From Cytospora piceicola (lineage: Eukaryota; Ascomycota; Sordariomycetes; Diaporthales; Cytosporaceae), in NCBI GenBank assembly GCA_023375675.1, contig JALQBC010000028.1, positions 496,001 through 560,000 of the forward strand: DNA of 64,000 nucleotides, read 5' to 3'. How positions within the stretch are numbered: the first letter of the stretch is position 1; the number at the start of each line of letters is the position of its first letter. Under the pieces are notes generated by a model. The model saw only the letters and a list, made by a program, of their open reading frames with translations, was not told the origin of the DNA and made no database searches. The translations under genes and the position numbers were made by a program. Below, in pieces: positions 1 through 12,119 of this stretch.

Positions 1-529
1 GCCAAGCTTGATTATGGACAAAGATGTCTATGTCAGGATCGCTCGTGAGCAGAGGCAATGATGGGGGGCCCAAGTTCCAAAAAGTCTGTACCAAGCCACC
101 CGCATCAAGGGAGTTGGGTGGTCTCACCGCTTGGACACTATGTCTCTGCGATTTAATAGCTCCTTGACTAGGTTTGAGTCAATAATTGTTTCAGTGGTCG
201 ATGAGGGACAGAGCAAAGAGGCCAGCTGGCTACATCACATTCGGACAGACTGCTGCGAGGAAAGGATTTGGAAGGTCAAGGTCTAGCTACTTAGTAGCTT
301 TTACGCAGATTGCAAATAATTATATTTCTTGTCGGGCCCACTTTATTACTGTGGGCTTCTACTATGTAGAGTTCCGGGAATACTGTATACTAGCTATTTC
401 CCTGGTTTCGTGTGTTCCTATCCAGTCTTATATCTTATAGCGTCGGGTGTATCCGGGTATACAGTTTGCCGGCCAGCACTGTAGGAATGAAAGGTTTATA
501 ATGAGGTTGCATCGGATATTATGAGCCTG

Positions 530-796
530 ATACTGTCCGTTCTGTTCGTAGAATTAGTGTATCTTAAATAGGATATTATTTCTTCTTTCCGCTTAGTTTT
601 TAAACAGATAGATAATTACCTATATTAAAAGAAAAGATAAAAAAAGGACTTATAGCTAGTCTTAAAACGTTATAATAACTAGCTTATTACACGATAGCCT
701 CGGGGAATCAGATGAATTAAGGCACGTTTTTATATACTATATAGCCGATTAATTCTAAGGCTTTTATATGTGTTATAGTGTGTTAAAGAAGGGGAG
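530..796. repeat. AT-rich, RIP-like relic sequence
   Basis: This stretch is strongly enriched in TA dinucleotides and A/T runs compared with its surroundings and holds no credible reading frame. It contains a short inverted repeat (AGCTAGT at 654-660, ACTAGCT at 678-684). It abuts the LTR-like repeat copy at 797-880. Its composition resembles transposon remnants mutated by repeat-induced point mutation in ascomycetes. That reading is inference; no transposase or polymerase frame survives. Confidence 0.5.
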
Positions 797-880
797 TAAA
801 CAAACAGGCCTAGGCCTAAGGGAAGGGAAGGAAATAGGTGTAAGTAAAGGAAATAACTCTGTAGGCCTGATTACGTAACA
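797..880 (-). repeat. LTR-like dispersed repeat, copy A
   Basis: Read on the minus strand this segment starts TGTTACG-TAATCAGG and runs into a pyrimidine-rich block (CCTTTACTTACACCTATTTC, then CTTCCCTTCCCTTAGGC) ending AGGCCTGTTTGTTTACTC. The same order of blocks occurs on the plus strand at 59744-59842, with small indels. A 5' TGTTACG is a common start of fungal LTRs, so both copies may be solo-LTR ends, but no target-site duplication or internal region was identified. Confidence 0.55.
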
Positions 881-1459
881 TGGCTACCTAAACCTATAAA
901 TGAAGAAGCCATCTCCTCTTTTTTTCCTATTTCCTCCCTTGTTCCTTTCCCCCCCCTCTTCAATTCCTTTGTATTCCACGTACCACCAACACAATCAACC
1001 ACAGCACCCTCACCCGACATTTTCCACATTGACGGTGGAGTGTCATCAGTCCTCTGCCGCACTTCATGATTGCATCCTCCACTTCCTATCGTCACCATTT
1101 TCCACTGCTTGCCCTTTACGGCGGCTGGCACGCGTACTGTAGAACCGAAGTATTGAGGAGTGAGACCCAAATAGGATCTTTTTGCATACCAACTGTGGAC
1201 ATTCCACAACACATAAATACCTTCGAGACACTGTCTCGCACATAATTATTCTCCATATAAAGTTCAATACCCACGATACTGTTGGTGCAGGAGAAGAACT
1301 CGGCTCTATAAATACCTAGGTACTAAAGGGCTGGAGCGCACAGTGCGTTTCAACAATACCACCCATAGCCTAGAAATCCCACTGATACAGGGTCCAACGA
1401 GGACACAAAGAACCAAAGAAAGAAAAAACCTAAAAAAAACCTGGGGCCCTGGACAAGTC

Positions 1460-2542
1460 ATGCCGAGAATTGCATCAAGGGCTACAACCGTAGCCAGAGA
1501 TCCGCGAGATCAGAGGAAGCCGTCTGACAAGCTAAAGCCCCCACAGTCAACGTCTCTTCCTCGCTTCTTGAAATCCAAATGCCTTCCAAAGGTCAATGAA
1601 CTAGCCCACCGCCATGCAGAGTTCAACGGCCGGCCTCCCGGGAGAGCAGTACTAGAGAATCTCAGCTTTGTTCGGGATAAGCTGTTGCCGTATCTGGAAT
1701 TCGATGTGGCCAAGCACATGACACCAAGGCTGGCGGAGTACGGCGTCAAAGACATGCTTCACAACTTGAGAGACCCCCAGAGCCGACTGCCGCGCGACGT
1801 GGCAGAGTACGCGACTCGTCTTTACCAAAAGTTTGAGGCGCAGGGCTGGGACGCCACCCCGAAACCCCAACCCCTGGTCTTCTCGGGCGAGCTACCGCCC
1901 GAGGACCACCATATCTGGGGCGTCGACGGCATCATGCACGGCGCCGCCATGACCAAGGAGACGGGCAAGAAGCTCGACTACAGGTTCGACCCACGCTACA
2001 GCGACGAGCGTCAGAACGGCGAGGTCTACGGCCACAACGGGCTCCGGGTCGGGGACTGGTTCCCCAAGCTCATCGTTGCCAACTTCCATGGGGCGCACTC
2101 CCAGATCCAGCGGGGCATCTGCGGGGACGAGAACAGGGGGGCGTACTCGATCCTCATCTCCAACGAGTACAGCGGCCTCGACATGGACGAGGGCGATGTC
2201 CTGTACTACAGCGCCGAGGGCGCCAGGGGCAAGGACTCGCGCGACAAGTTCCTCTCCAAGGCCAACCAGTCCATGGCCGCCTCCGAGGTCACCCGCAACC
2301 CGGTCCGCGTGCTGAGGAGCGCCAAGGGGGCCCGCAACCGGCACTATGCGCCCAGCTGCGGGATCAGGTATGATGGGCTGTACCGCGTCACGGAGATGAG
2401 GGTCCTGGTGAACGAGAAGGGCAGTTCGTATCAGCGGTTCAGGCTTGAACGGATGGCGGGCCAGCCTAGTCTGGAGAGTATTCGGGGCATTCCGACTGAG
2501 GAGCAGAGACAGCAGTTTGACAGGATCAAGGATGGGTACTAG
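1460..2542 (+). CDS. Stand-alone SRA (YDG) domain protein, 360 aa
   Basis: The protein has a basic N-terminus, a helical middle part and a C-terminal SRA/YDG domain at about residues 188-345. SRA domains flip and read (hemi)methylated cytosine, as in UHRF1 and SUVH proteins. Visible hallmarks are YGHNGLRVGDWF, the Gly-rich AYSILISNEYSGLDMDEGDV, a KANQSM segment (equivalent to the GN..L of the family), NPVRVLRS and YDGLYRV. No RING, PHD or SET domain is encoded, so it would act as a reader alone, presumably nuclear. I chose the ATG at 1460 because the open frame extends 5' only to a GTG with no earlier in-frame ATG. The gene is intronless. The link to DNA methylation or RIP defence is inference. 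Confidence 0.85.
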   Translation: MPRIASRATTVARDPRDQRKPSDKLKPPQSTSLPRFLKSKCLPKVNELAHRHAEFNGRPPGRAVLENLSFVRDKLLPYLEFDVAKHMTPRLAEYGVKDMLHNLRDPQSRLPRDVAEYATRLYQKFEAQGWDATPKPQPLVFSGELPPEDHHIWGVDGIMHGAAMTKETGKKLDYRFDPRYSDERQNGEVYGHNGLRVGDWFPKLIVANFHGAHSQIQRGICGDENRGAYSILISNEYSGLDMDEGDVLYYSAEGARGKDSRDKFLSKANQSMAASEVTRNPVRVLRSAKGARNRHYAPSCGIRYDGLYRVTEMRVLVNEKGSSYQRFRLERMAGQPSLESIRGIPTEEQRQQFDRIKDGY

Positions 2543-3466
2543 AATTGGACAAGACGGAAGGTTTTGAATGCCAAGGGAAGTCAAAAGTTTTGGTCAGGTG
2601 CTCTCTTTGTGAGACTGATGACAGGATGTGATTGGTTGATATGGAGACGAAGTGCCAGTGTTTGTTGATGAATTTTGTTGTCTTCGAAACCTCTTAAGGT
2701 CTCATCACATGTTTTGTCGGAGCTGAGATTGTATCAGTATGAGTTACACATTGGAAGGATCAGCAAGATCGGTCTCGATGGAGTCTGTAAGCGGATGTTT
2801 GGTACCAAGACATACAAATTGACAGATTGATACCGGTTTACGGAGGCAGTGGTGGTTAAGCATCTAAGCCGGAGGATTCACTACCTCGGTAACTATTTAA
2901 CGCCGTAGCACGTACCTAATAGTAAGCAGAGATGATGTTGACACACAGCTCCGTGATCCGGGCATAGTACAGCTGTCTACTGGACACGAGCGCCTGGGAT
3001 TTGGGCCTATGAAATGATAGCAAATCACAGTTGTGTCCTGATGGTTTAGACCGAAATCCAGGTGATATTCCAACGACAGACAGACTGCTGGACGCATCCT
3101 TTGTATATCTCGACGCCCTTCGGCACCGAATCGGCAGGATGGTGTCTTTGGACCACCTACGTTGTTAGAAGGTACAACGATACTTCTACAACGAGCAGAA
3201 TATGACCGGAAATACCACAATCAACACGGCGTTCCGGAGAGAACCCCTTAACAGATAAGGCGGTCTGCTACAGAAGGATCATAGCATAATGAGTCAGGTC
3301 GTGGCAGACCGGCACCGCATCGGCATAAATGCAAGCGCAGCAGGCCTCTGTGGCCACGGAACACGAATATGTATCATGACCTCGTAATACCTCGGTCATC
3401 GGTAGTATCAGAGGTTACTCTTTTGATTGTCTCTTTATACAGCTGACATCGCGCCGCTTGGTAGCG

Positions 3467-5185
3467 ATGCCTCTCCTCCTAGAGTCTAAGAGCACAAGAC
3501 CGTCGTCTAGTCTGAAACCGGCCGTGGAGAAAGGGGTCCTACCGCAAGCAGATACGGACGTTGAGGATCCAAGTGAGCACCTTCCAATATGTGCCGACGA
3601 TGTCACCACCAAGGCAACCGAATCAAAGGCGCGAGAGCAAAACACGATGAACGAAGTATTCGTTGACACAATCCCGAGCAAATCGGAGGATGAGCAGCCA
3701 GAAGCTGACCTTGAGCCGGTCTACTCGGTCATCCCACGGAGGCAAAAGATCATCATCATCCTCGTTGTCGCAACCTCGGGATTGCTCAGTCCCCTGACGG
3801 GTTCCATCTATCTCCCAGCCATGAACTCCATCGCTAGCGACCTCAAAGTCAAGCCCTCACTCATCAACCTCTCCATTACCACGTACCAGATCTTCCAGGG
3901 ACTGGCGCCTTCATTCATCGGCTCCCTGTCAGACGTCAAGGGGCGCCGCATTGCCTACATCACCAGCTTGTCAATCTACCTCGTTGCGAACCTGGCTCTC
4001 GCCCTACAGGATAGCTATCCGGCTCTCATGGTGCTCAGGTGTCTGCAGTCTGCAGGCAGCTCAGCAACGATAGCACTGGCTTCAGCTACCGTCTCAGACT
4101 TGTGCACTCGAGCGGAGAGAGGCACATGGTTAGGGTACACGACCTTGGGAGTCTCGCTCGGCCCGGCTCTTGGCCCGGTCATCGGTGGCCTTTTAAGCGA
4201 GTATCTGGAATGGCACGCTATATTCTGGTTCCTCTTGATATTCGGTGGAATTGTCACGATCATTATGGTGGTGATGCTTCCGGAGACAGGTCGCTCCGTG
4301 GTTGGAAACGGCAGCGTCCCGCCCAAGAGATCGAACCGCAGCGTTATGCAGTGGTATCGGATGCGGAACGGGAGACCCATCAACGGCGGAGAGTTTTACC
4401 CCGAAGACGCCTCGTCCATCCAGTTACCGAGGAGGCGGCCAAACCCGTTGTCATCTCTGCTCATCCTACTTGAACCGGAAGGCGGCATCACATTAGGGTT
4501 CGGCGCACTTTTCTTTGCAGGGTACTTCATGGTCATGACGACCCTGTCGGAGCAGCTGAACACACGTTTCGGCTTCTCGGCCGCTGTTACGGGGCTCTGC
4601 TACCTTCCCCTTGCATTTGGGTCCATGATCTCGAGGTGGTCTGCCGGCAAGCTTTTTGACTACAACTTCCGTCGACACGCCCGGCTTCTGGGGCAATCGC
4701 TTGACTTGACCAGGCAGCAGGCGATCGAAACCTTCCCCATCGAGAGGATCCGGCTCGAGGTTTGCCTGCCTATGGTATACATAAGTTGTGGAACGGTGCT
4801 CGCGTATGCGTGGACGATGGAGACAGACTCTAGCCTGGCTGGCATCGAAGTGACGCTGTTCTTTATGGGGTTGTTCTTTTCTGGTGTCCAGCAGGGCTTA
4901 AACACGCTGATTGTTGATACTCATCCCGACACCCCAGCCACTGCCACCGCGGCTAACAACCTCTTCCGCTGTCTCCTCAGTGCCGGGGGGACTGCAGTTG
5001 CCCCTTTCATGATCGAGAAGATTGGGCTGGGTTTTATGGGGGTTTTCATCAGTGGTGTGTGGTTGTGTTTCAGCCCGTGTCTGTGGCTAGTGATGCTCCG
5101 TGGAAAGAAGTGGAGGGAGAATGAGAAGGCTAGACAGGAGAAGAAGGAGGCAGAAAAGAGACAGAGCGAGAGCGAGACTGCTTGA
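3467..5185 (+). CDS. MFS drug:H+ antiporter, DHA1 (QDR-like), 572 aa
   Basis: An intronless twelve-helix major facilitator. About 85 hydrophilic N-terminal residues precede TM1, where the segment SGLLSPLTGSIYLPAMNSIA is typical of the Qdr/Aqr branch of DHA1 transporters. The loop 2-3 signature appears as GSLSDVKGRRIAY and antiporter motif C as LGVSLGPALGPVIGGLL. A long cytosolic loop lies between the two halves, with the second half from about residue 340, and the C-terminal tail is Lys/Glu-rich (RGKKWRENEKARQEKKEAEK). It probably exports drugs, weak acids or metal/amino-acid related cations at the plasma membrane; the substrate cannot be read from sequence. The start is the first ATG in frame. 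Confidence 0.88.
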   Translation: MPLLLESKSTRPSSSLKPAVEKGVLPQADTDVEDPSEHLPICADDVTTKATESKAREQNTMNEVFVDTIPSKSEDEQPEADLEPVYSVIPRRQKIIIILVVATSGLLSPLTGSIYLPAMNSIASDLKVKPSLINLSITTYQIFQGLAPSFIGSLSDVKGRRIAYITSLSIYLVANLALALQDSYPALMVLRCLQSAGSSATIALASATVSDLCTRAERGTWLGYTTLGVSLGPALGPVIGGLLSEYLEWHAIFWFLLIFGGIVTIIMVVMLPETGRSVVGNGSVPPKRSNRSVMQWYRMRNGRPINGGEFYPEDASSIQLPRRRPNPLSSLLILLEPEGGITLGFGALFFAGYFMVMTTLSEQLNTRFGFSAAVTGLCYLPLAFGSMISRWSAGKLFDYNFRRHARLLGQSLDLTRQQAIETFPIERIRLEVCLPMVYISCGTVLAYAWTMETDSSLAGIEVTLFFMGLFFSGVQQGLNTLIVDTHPDTPATATAANNLFRCLLSAGGTAVAPFMIEKIGLGFMGVFISGVWLCFSPCLWLVMLRGKKWRENEKARQEKKEAEKRQSESETA

Positions 5186-5941
5186 AGGAAGGGCTCAAGT
5201 TTCCGTATATTTAAAGATACGGTGTGGTCCCCTGCCCCTTCTATCACACAATCTTATCTTGAGCCGGAGCCGTATCAGGTCGACGTGCCAAGCTTCCCCA
5301 GGGTCTGTATCGACCAAAGCCCATCCTCCGCGGTGAATAGATAAGTTGGCCGATACTACCCTAGGGTACGTTTGCACGATGATCATATCCACTTTCCGTC
5401 CCCAGATTATTTCTGCTGTTCCAGCCAATACATAGCAAACTAGAAATGCCCACCGTGATGTGGTATTCACTACGGCCTTGTCTCGGAGTTGATATCTCTA
5501 ATACTGTAGCAGCCGGCAGAGATACAGATTGCTATAAAGCGGCTGAGAGTGAAGCCCTTGTGACTTATCAAGCCGTGACACCAGATTCAAAGTTCCGATT
5601 GGTGGTATTGTACTGATTTGGTTTGTGGTCCCGCATGCCAGGTGGTAGCTTATGAGGGGCGCCAGGGGAGCCTGTCTAGGGAGTTGGATCCGAGCCAAGT
5701 CGTCTCACTTCAGCTTGATAGGTTAAGATAAGGTTCATCTCCTCCGGTATCAATATTACTTACCTCTCAATTATTGGTAGCATCCACGGGGGTAAGACGT
5801 GTGACCTTTACATGTAGTTCCCCTCGACGACGAGTCCTCCAACATTTTGAAGCCCGCATTCCTAGTCTAAATTGGAGTGGCATCTCAGTAAAGTAATCCT
5901 ACGGCTTTTCAACATCGAACAACGCCTCGCCCACTCCCACG

Positions 5942-7936
5942 ATGCATTCGCTAGATGAGTCCGAAAAGAAGCCTACGGCGGCATGGCCGTCCAGTGACGA
6001 GGTGACACAGGCCCCGGCGACACTAGGCACCGTCACGGAGCTTCATGACCTCACGGTGCTGGGTTACAAACCAGAGCTACGTCGGAACAGGTCCATGTTC
6101 ACACTGCTATTTCAGTCCCTTGCGATCGCAGCAGTGAGTAGATATACGCAGTTCTAAAGCGACATCACAAGAGACTCGTGCTCATATTTGTTGCAACAGA
6201 TACCATACGGCTTCGGAGGACCCCTGATCAGTGCCATGTATGGCGGCGGTGAGCGATATAATCTGTCACTTATGATGAATCACCATATGCTAACGCGGAC
6301 GGCAGGACAGCTCCCCATGTTCGTAGGATGGGTGGTCGTACTCATAGTCGATGAGTGTGTGGCCCTGTCCCTCGGCGAGTTCGCGTCTCGTTATCCGACC
6401 TCAGCTGGACCGTATTACTGGTCTTTCCAGCTAGCAAGCCCAAAGTTTAGGACAGTGCTCTCTTTCGTAACGGGATGGACATGGCTCATTGGGAACTGGA
6501 CCATCACCCTGAGTGTCAACTTCGGTTTCGCATCCCTGGTTGCTGCGACTGTAGCGCTGTACCACCCTGACTGGACACCGACATCATGGCAACTGCTGCT
6601 GATATTCTATGCTATATGCCTCATCACATTCGTAGTTGTTGCATATGGCAACAAAGTGTTGCCAATGGTTGACACCGTCTGCGCAGCGTTCACGGCCATC
6701 AGTATTCTGATCACCCTGATTTGTCTCTCATCGAAGGCCTCTGTAGGGAGGCATTCCGTCAGGGACACACTGGTGAGGACCATCCCTTCACGTAAAAGCG
6801 CTCATGGCACTGACATACGTTTTTGTAGGGATATTATGATACGACACAGTCAGGATGGGGAGGCTTTTCGTTCTTCATCGGCATGTTGCCCGCGGCATAC
6901 ACGTGAGTCTCAACCGCCAAAAAGACCCCGCTGTCGTCCCGGAACGTATTCTAACGACAGACAGATTTGCGGCCATCGGCATGATCACATCCATGGCCGA
7001 AGAATGCGGAGATCCAACAACCAAGTTGCCCAAGGCCATATCCTTATGTGTCCCTGTAGGAGGCATCGCCGGGCTATTCTTCATCATCCCCATCTGTGCC
7101 ACGATGCCGCCTCTGGAAGACATACTGAACGCGCCAGTCCAGCAAGCCCTCCCGTACATCTTCGGAGTCGTGATGGACTCTCCGGGCGGCGGGCTTGGCC
7201 TGACTTTTCTCGTCCTCGTCATCACGCTCTTCTGCTCGATTTCTATCACAGTAGCTGCGTCGCGGTGCACCTGGGCGTTCTCCCGTGACAACGCCATCCC
7301 TCTGTCTTGGTTGTGGGCGAAGGTCGACACTCGCCACGGTACCCCAATTTGGGCTCTGACGCTGGTAGGTAGAATCTATACAGGGGAAATATATGCTTCC
7401 GTTAAGACAGCTTTCTTACGGGTGTTCCCTCGTTGCCCCCCCCCCCCTCCACAATTCCATACTGACAGAGTGCGATAGACAACGCTCGTGCAAATGCTAC
7501 TCGGTCTGATCAACCTTGGTTCCTCTTCGGCCTTCCTCGCTTTCGTCTCGGTCGGCGTCATTGCACTAGCTGTCTCGTATGGCATTCCGATTTCCATCTC
7601 TCTCTTCCATCGCCGCAAAGATGTGAATTATGCACGCTGGACAATGGGCAAGACACTGGGATGGATTGTCAACGTTATTGCTCTGTTGTGGATCATGTTC
7701 GAGGTGGTTCTCTTCTCGATGCCGACGGTCCTGCCAGTGACTGAAGGCAGCATGAACTATGCCGTTGTAGTGTTTTTCGGTTTTATGGCCATTAGTGCCG
7801 TTTGGTACGCAATACACGCTAGGAAAGGTAGGATCCCGATTTTCGTCAGGACTGTCCAGTTTGTATTGGCTGACACTGATTTATAATAGTATACAAAGGA
7901 CCTCCGGAGTCAGACGGTCTCATTCTTGCCATCTAA
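5942..7936 (+). CDS. GABA/choline-type amino acid permease (APC), 525 aa
   Basis: Seven exons give an uninterrupted 525-aa APC-superfamily permease: 5942-6133, 6200-6248, 6306-6772, 6829-6902, 6965-7364, 7479-7827, 7890-7936. Splice junctions restore conserved segments such as IPYGFGGPLISAMYGGG-QLPMF, GPYYWSFQLASPKF, AAYTFAAIGMITSMAEEC and WALTL-TTLVQMLLG, matching fungal GABA permease (Uga4) and choline permease (Hnm1) relatives. About 12 membrane helices are expected. It likely imports GABA or a related amine across the plasma membrane; exact substrate is uncertain. Introns carry CTAAC-type branch sites; intron 5 (7365-7478) contains a run of 12 C. The stop lies about 150 bp from the stop of the convergent MFS gene downstream. 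Confidence 0.9.
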
Positions 7937-8087
7937 TACACCCCACGCACACCGCAAAGCCTTCAGCCCGGGTGGAAGCCCCGTGAAGGGGACGCACCAA
8001 ATCGTTGGGTGGGCCCGGGTGAGAAGTAAGCAGGTTGTCTCGAATCATGGGCTCGTTGAAATAGACTTCCGTGTACCGCAGCCAGCC

Positions 8088-9935
8088 CTATGCAGTTTCA
8101 TTCAGAATCGAAGAGTGCTCAGCTTCATCACTCTCCAAGTCATCCATGTGCTGTCGTGCCCAAGGACTTCTCTCCCTTAGCAACCTTCCGTATCGACTCC
8201 ATACAAAGGGAATCGGTACAAGGATGACAGCAAGCCCGGCGAGGAGTGTGCCAGCTCTTTGATTCCCCAATCCAGTGAAAAGAGAGTGTGCAAACAGCGG
8301 GAAGCCCGCGCCGAAGAGGTTCCGTATGAGTCCGACGCCTGCAAGTGCTGAAGCTGAAAAGCCCTTGTATGAGTCTTCCGTATACGTGAATGTCCTGGTT
8401 TTGGTTAGTAACTGTACTTTGTGACATAGGAAATGCCTGGATTCAACTCGGGATGTAGGTAATAGGGTCTTTATGGTTGGCTTACATTAGGATGAGAGTG
8501 TAGAAGCTGAACCCCCAAAGTGAAGATGCCAAGACAGGGAAAATGGGATGTGTGTCTGGACTCGACGTGCCAGCGAAGCAGAATAAAGATATAGGAAACA
8601 CTGTAACAGGCCAGTCAGCATGAGAATCCTTATGTTGCCATCCAGAACGCACTCACTTATTGCGGCTAGCTTAGGAATGGGACCAACTCGAGCCTCCGGA
8701 ACGTTCTTCCCACCAGATTCGTGTACCTTGGTTTGGTAATATCTCTCTTGCCAGATATTCACAACTGGGCCCAGACTGATGCCACACACAATACCCAGGA
8801 AGCATATACCCACACCAATGGTGTCAAAGCCGTGGCCTTGCCCGAAGACCAGCGCAAAAGCCGTGTTGAACAAAAAACTCAGCCCGTACAGATAACCATT
8901 GTACAGAGCAGCACACAGGACGATGGCTTCGGTACCAAGAAACCTGAAAGGTCTGGAAAGGGCCACCGTAAATAGTTCCTTCACGCTTCTTTTCTTTAGG
9001 TTCTCGGGTACAATAACGTTCGTGTCGCCGTCGTTGATCATCCGTTCCTGCTCTGCTCGTCTGGAGAGAAGGATACTATGTCGGGTTTCTCCGCAGTACA
9101 GCAGTGAAGCCGTCATGATGACCCAGAGACTCCCGCAGATTCCAAGCAAGGCCCAGAATACGTCCCTCCAGCCCCTACTGTGAGCCACGAACGACATCAG
9201 AAAGAACCCACTTGGCGATCCGCACGTAGCTGCCCACAGATACCAAGACATCGCCGGACCAGTATCGTGTGGATGGTACAAATCTGCGATCGTTCCCCCA
9301 AAATTTGCTATGAAGTATTAACGACTCCTGGTTAATCATGAGCCACGAGAGTAGGCACGGCGCTCCTTACCAATAGTCACGGACGAAAAGTAGCCGGACA
9401 GCAGCCTGACGGGAAGGAATACGGTGAGACTCGTAGATACAGCTGATGCAGCCAGAAGACACAAGTAGATAAAATAGGAGTAGATATAGACTGGGCTTCG
9501 GCCAAAGTACTGAGTGGTCTCATCAGCACTTATGCTTAATCTTCAGCAACGCGGACATTGTGGTCAACTCACCTCAGAAAGAGGGGCCAGAGTCATAGGC
9601 CCAAATGCCAGACCAAGCACGTAGGCAGATAAGCCCAGGGCACCTAAGCCAGAAGGCAAATCAAAGTCATCGGCAAATTTAGAGCTTGCCGGCGAGAACC
9701 CAGACGCACCCCAGCTGACAGATAGGTCGATGAGGACGATAGGTCCGATTACGAGCCACTTCTTCCAGCGGGCCCAGTTTCTGGGGTCTTCTGGGTCATC
9801 AGGCGAAAAGTGTACGATCGTTGCACCATCTCCGAGCTTCGCACCTGGAGACTTTTTGTTGTCAGTACCATACTCCTGCCCATGTATTGGCGGGCCCAGG
9901 AGGGGCTCCCGTGACGAATCTCCTTCTATAGGCAT
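8088..9935 (-). CDS. MFS multidrug/polyamine-type transporter (DHA1), 524 aa
   Basis: Five minus-strand exons (9573-9935, 9371-9509, 8657-9307, 8486-8600, 8088-8394) join in frame to 524 aa. After a hydrophilic N-terminus comes the signature DDPEDPRNWARWKKW of the Tpo1/Flr1-like DHA1 group, then WGASGFSPASSKF, LSAYVLGLAFGPMTLAPLSE joined to YFGRSPVYIYSYF, and TIANFGGTIADLYHP. The C-terminus ends with an acidic tail after WSRYGRLLRERSPWARQH. It is predicted to be a twelve-helix plasma-membrane proton antiporter for drugs, polyamines or small metabolites; the substrate is not predictable. The ATG at 9935 is the first in frame, the open frame further 5' lacking a start codon. Confidence 0.88.
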
Positions 9936-10862
9936 CCCGAGGTCGTTGCGGCGATGTCCCGATGGTGCGTTGCTGTGAGCTTGGAAGAATGTCGAGGCGA
10001 GTTGAGGAAGAAGAGTCAAAACACGTCTCGTCGCCGTTCGCAAATCCCTGTGACCACTCCTTTCAAAGGATGCGGGTTATTGAAATTACCGGTACCGGTT
10101 CATCCAGCTTCGAGATAAGGTCGGCTCTTAAGGCTAAGGCACAGTCTCCCGCGGGCTTGGTTGGATGAGCCCCCAGTGTACCTGGCCGTGGAAGATTTGG
10201 AATTTGAAAGTTCCAAAGGTTGACAATATGGCTTCAAGCTCGGCTGCTTGACTTGACCAAGCATCAAAAAAGCAGTACTTGTTTTGTGTCACAAGGCGTT
10301 TGAGAGTGGTCGGTCAAGTGACGTTTTGATGCATCTCGCTGAAGCATGACGTCGTTCCCTTGGGTCGTGATCTCCTTGGTCCTAACCCTTACCTTTGTTG
10401 ACCACATCATCTATCCCTGCCTCACGTTCAATCACCAGCTGTGAAGCAGGACTTTGGAAAAAACTTCAGGGAAAGGGAGACTATATGCAATCTCTTCAAA
10501 GGTCACCCAACTGGGGTTTCTCGGATCGCTGGTGAGGAAGGGCTGCAGGTGATAGATGGGATGGTGTCTTTGACAACTTCTCATTGTGATAATAGCATCA
10601 GATGATGCGTACCTTGGAAGACGAGAGAGATCGTCTTTGTTCGAGAAAACCGAGAGACCAGGTAGGCTTGTCTACATCTATACTTTGAACGTAACATGTC
10701 TGAATTCATTCGAGAAGGGATGACAAAATCGCTACCACGTGTGTACGCCACGCGGACATCTGGATTGTCCGTTGCAGGAATACACGCCAAAGTATTCAAG
10801 AACATGCACCTCACTTGGCCACGACAGATCGATTCTGTGCAAAGCATCGTGCTCAATACCGA
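9936..10862. other. Intergenic, MFS promoter side and BTB 3' side
   Basis: I see no supported gene here. The part next to 9935 should hold the 5' UTR and promoter of the minus-strand MFS gene; the part next to 10862 is the 3' flank of the BTB gene. Confidence 0.5.
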
Positions 10863-12119
10863 CTAGCCTTCAGACTCCCATTCTTCGCAACCGGTTTTCG
10901 CGGCTTGTGTTCTGAACTGTGTTCGGAACTTCCCCCCAATCATGTCCGTCAACGCTATACGTACTTCATCCAGTCCAGAGAAATACGGCCACCAGCTGCA
11001 CCGATCAAATGGCCTGCATGTGCATCTAGACAAAGTGTCTCGAATGCTTTTGTGAAGCATAGTAGTAATCTGCTCTAATCTTTGGGCAGATATCTCGACA
11101 TGTGCTTCATCTTTAGGGATTGGCCAAAACCCATCTTTGCTGAGTTTTCGAATCATAGTACCCAGCGACGTGGAGGCGCAACTCTCCTGCAAACCACTCG
11201 GTAGCTCATCAGCCGTACAAGATCTGAAAATGGAATGCAAATTCTGAAGGAGCAAAACAATGGCCGCCCTCCGAGCCTCTTTGACACAATCTAAACAAAC
11301 CGTCAGCTCAAATGCCCCAGGAGGCCCCAGCACCGGCATGGCTACTATCCAGATGGTCGGATATGTTGAACTTACCTAACACCCTGCCGTCAATCAATGC
11401 TTCTGTATCTCCAAGGTGTAATAGTGCTTGCTTTGGGGGACCGCCGTCCGTTTCTGTCACCAAGATCTGGATGTCGCCGTCGGACGTTGCTGTTGCGTTC
11501 AAGGCAATATCCAACAACAGAGTCTCAAACGGCCAGTACATGCCGAACTCATGTAATACCCAGAGTTTCTGAATGTCGGTTTCTTCCACGGCTCTCGTGC
11601 CCATATATTCGTACAAATCCGGATTATTGGTCTCAGATGCCCAGACACTTGCCCATGGCTGTAGGCAATGCGTCATGTCGTACTTGTTTGCCTGGACAGT
11701 AATCTCATACAACCCTGGAGTGTCCATATCCTTGGGAACTCTTGAGAAGTTTGCATGGATAGCGTTCAGAAGTATTCCCATTGCCCAGTGATCGTCCTCA
11801 GGAAGCTCGACGATCCAATCCGGCTCCTGTTTGGACTCTTTGAAGCCTCCAAAGAGCATTGCCTCAAAGACTTTGGATGATCTGCGCAAAGCATTGGCAT
11901 CGATACGGAAGGTAAGTCGTTCGTTGCCTACGACGAGCTTGAGGTTTCCGTTTGTATCAATGGTATTGAGTGCCGTGACGGTCGGAGCTTCTGTGTCGTT
12001 ACCATGGTCGAGTTTCGATTGTTGGTTTTCATGACTGGCCTTTGAAACCGGTGAGATTTAGCTCTTCTTTATTATTCGTAGATATTGGATGATAATGATC
12101 ACTCAGCAGTCCATGTCAT
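10863..12119 (-). CDS. BTB/POZ domain protein, about 367 aa
   Basis: The BTB fold begins in exon 2 with NLKLVVGNERLTFRIDANAL, then RRSSKVFEAMLFGGFKE and a helical part typical of fungal BTB proteins. After an intron (11291-11375) the frame continues DCVKEARRAAIVLLLQNLH and ends in a Cys-containing C-terminal region. BTB domains mediate dimerisation and often recruit Cullin-3 ligases; no Kelch, MATH or zinc-finger partner domain is visible, as is common in the expanded fungal BTB family. The 5' end is uncertain: no in-frame ATG precedes the BTB part in exon 2. The model ATG 12119, exon 12103-12119, intron 12035-12102, exon 11376-12034 restores a frame but needs a weak donor (GTGATC). Confidence 0.7.

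Noticed and set aside
1343..1459. N-terminal extension of the SRA protein
   Set aside because: The frame 5' of 1460 reaches only a GTG; nuclear fungal genes start at ATG.
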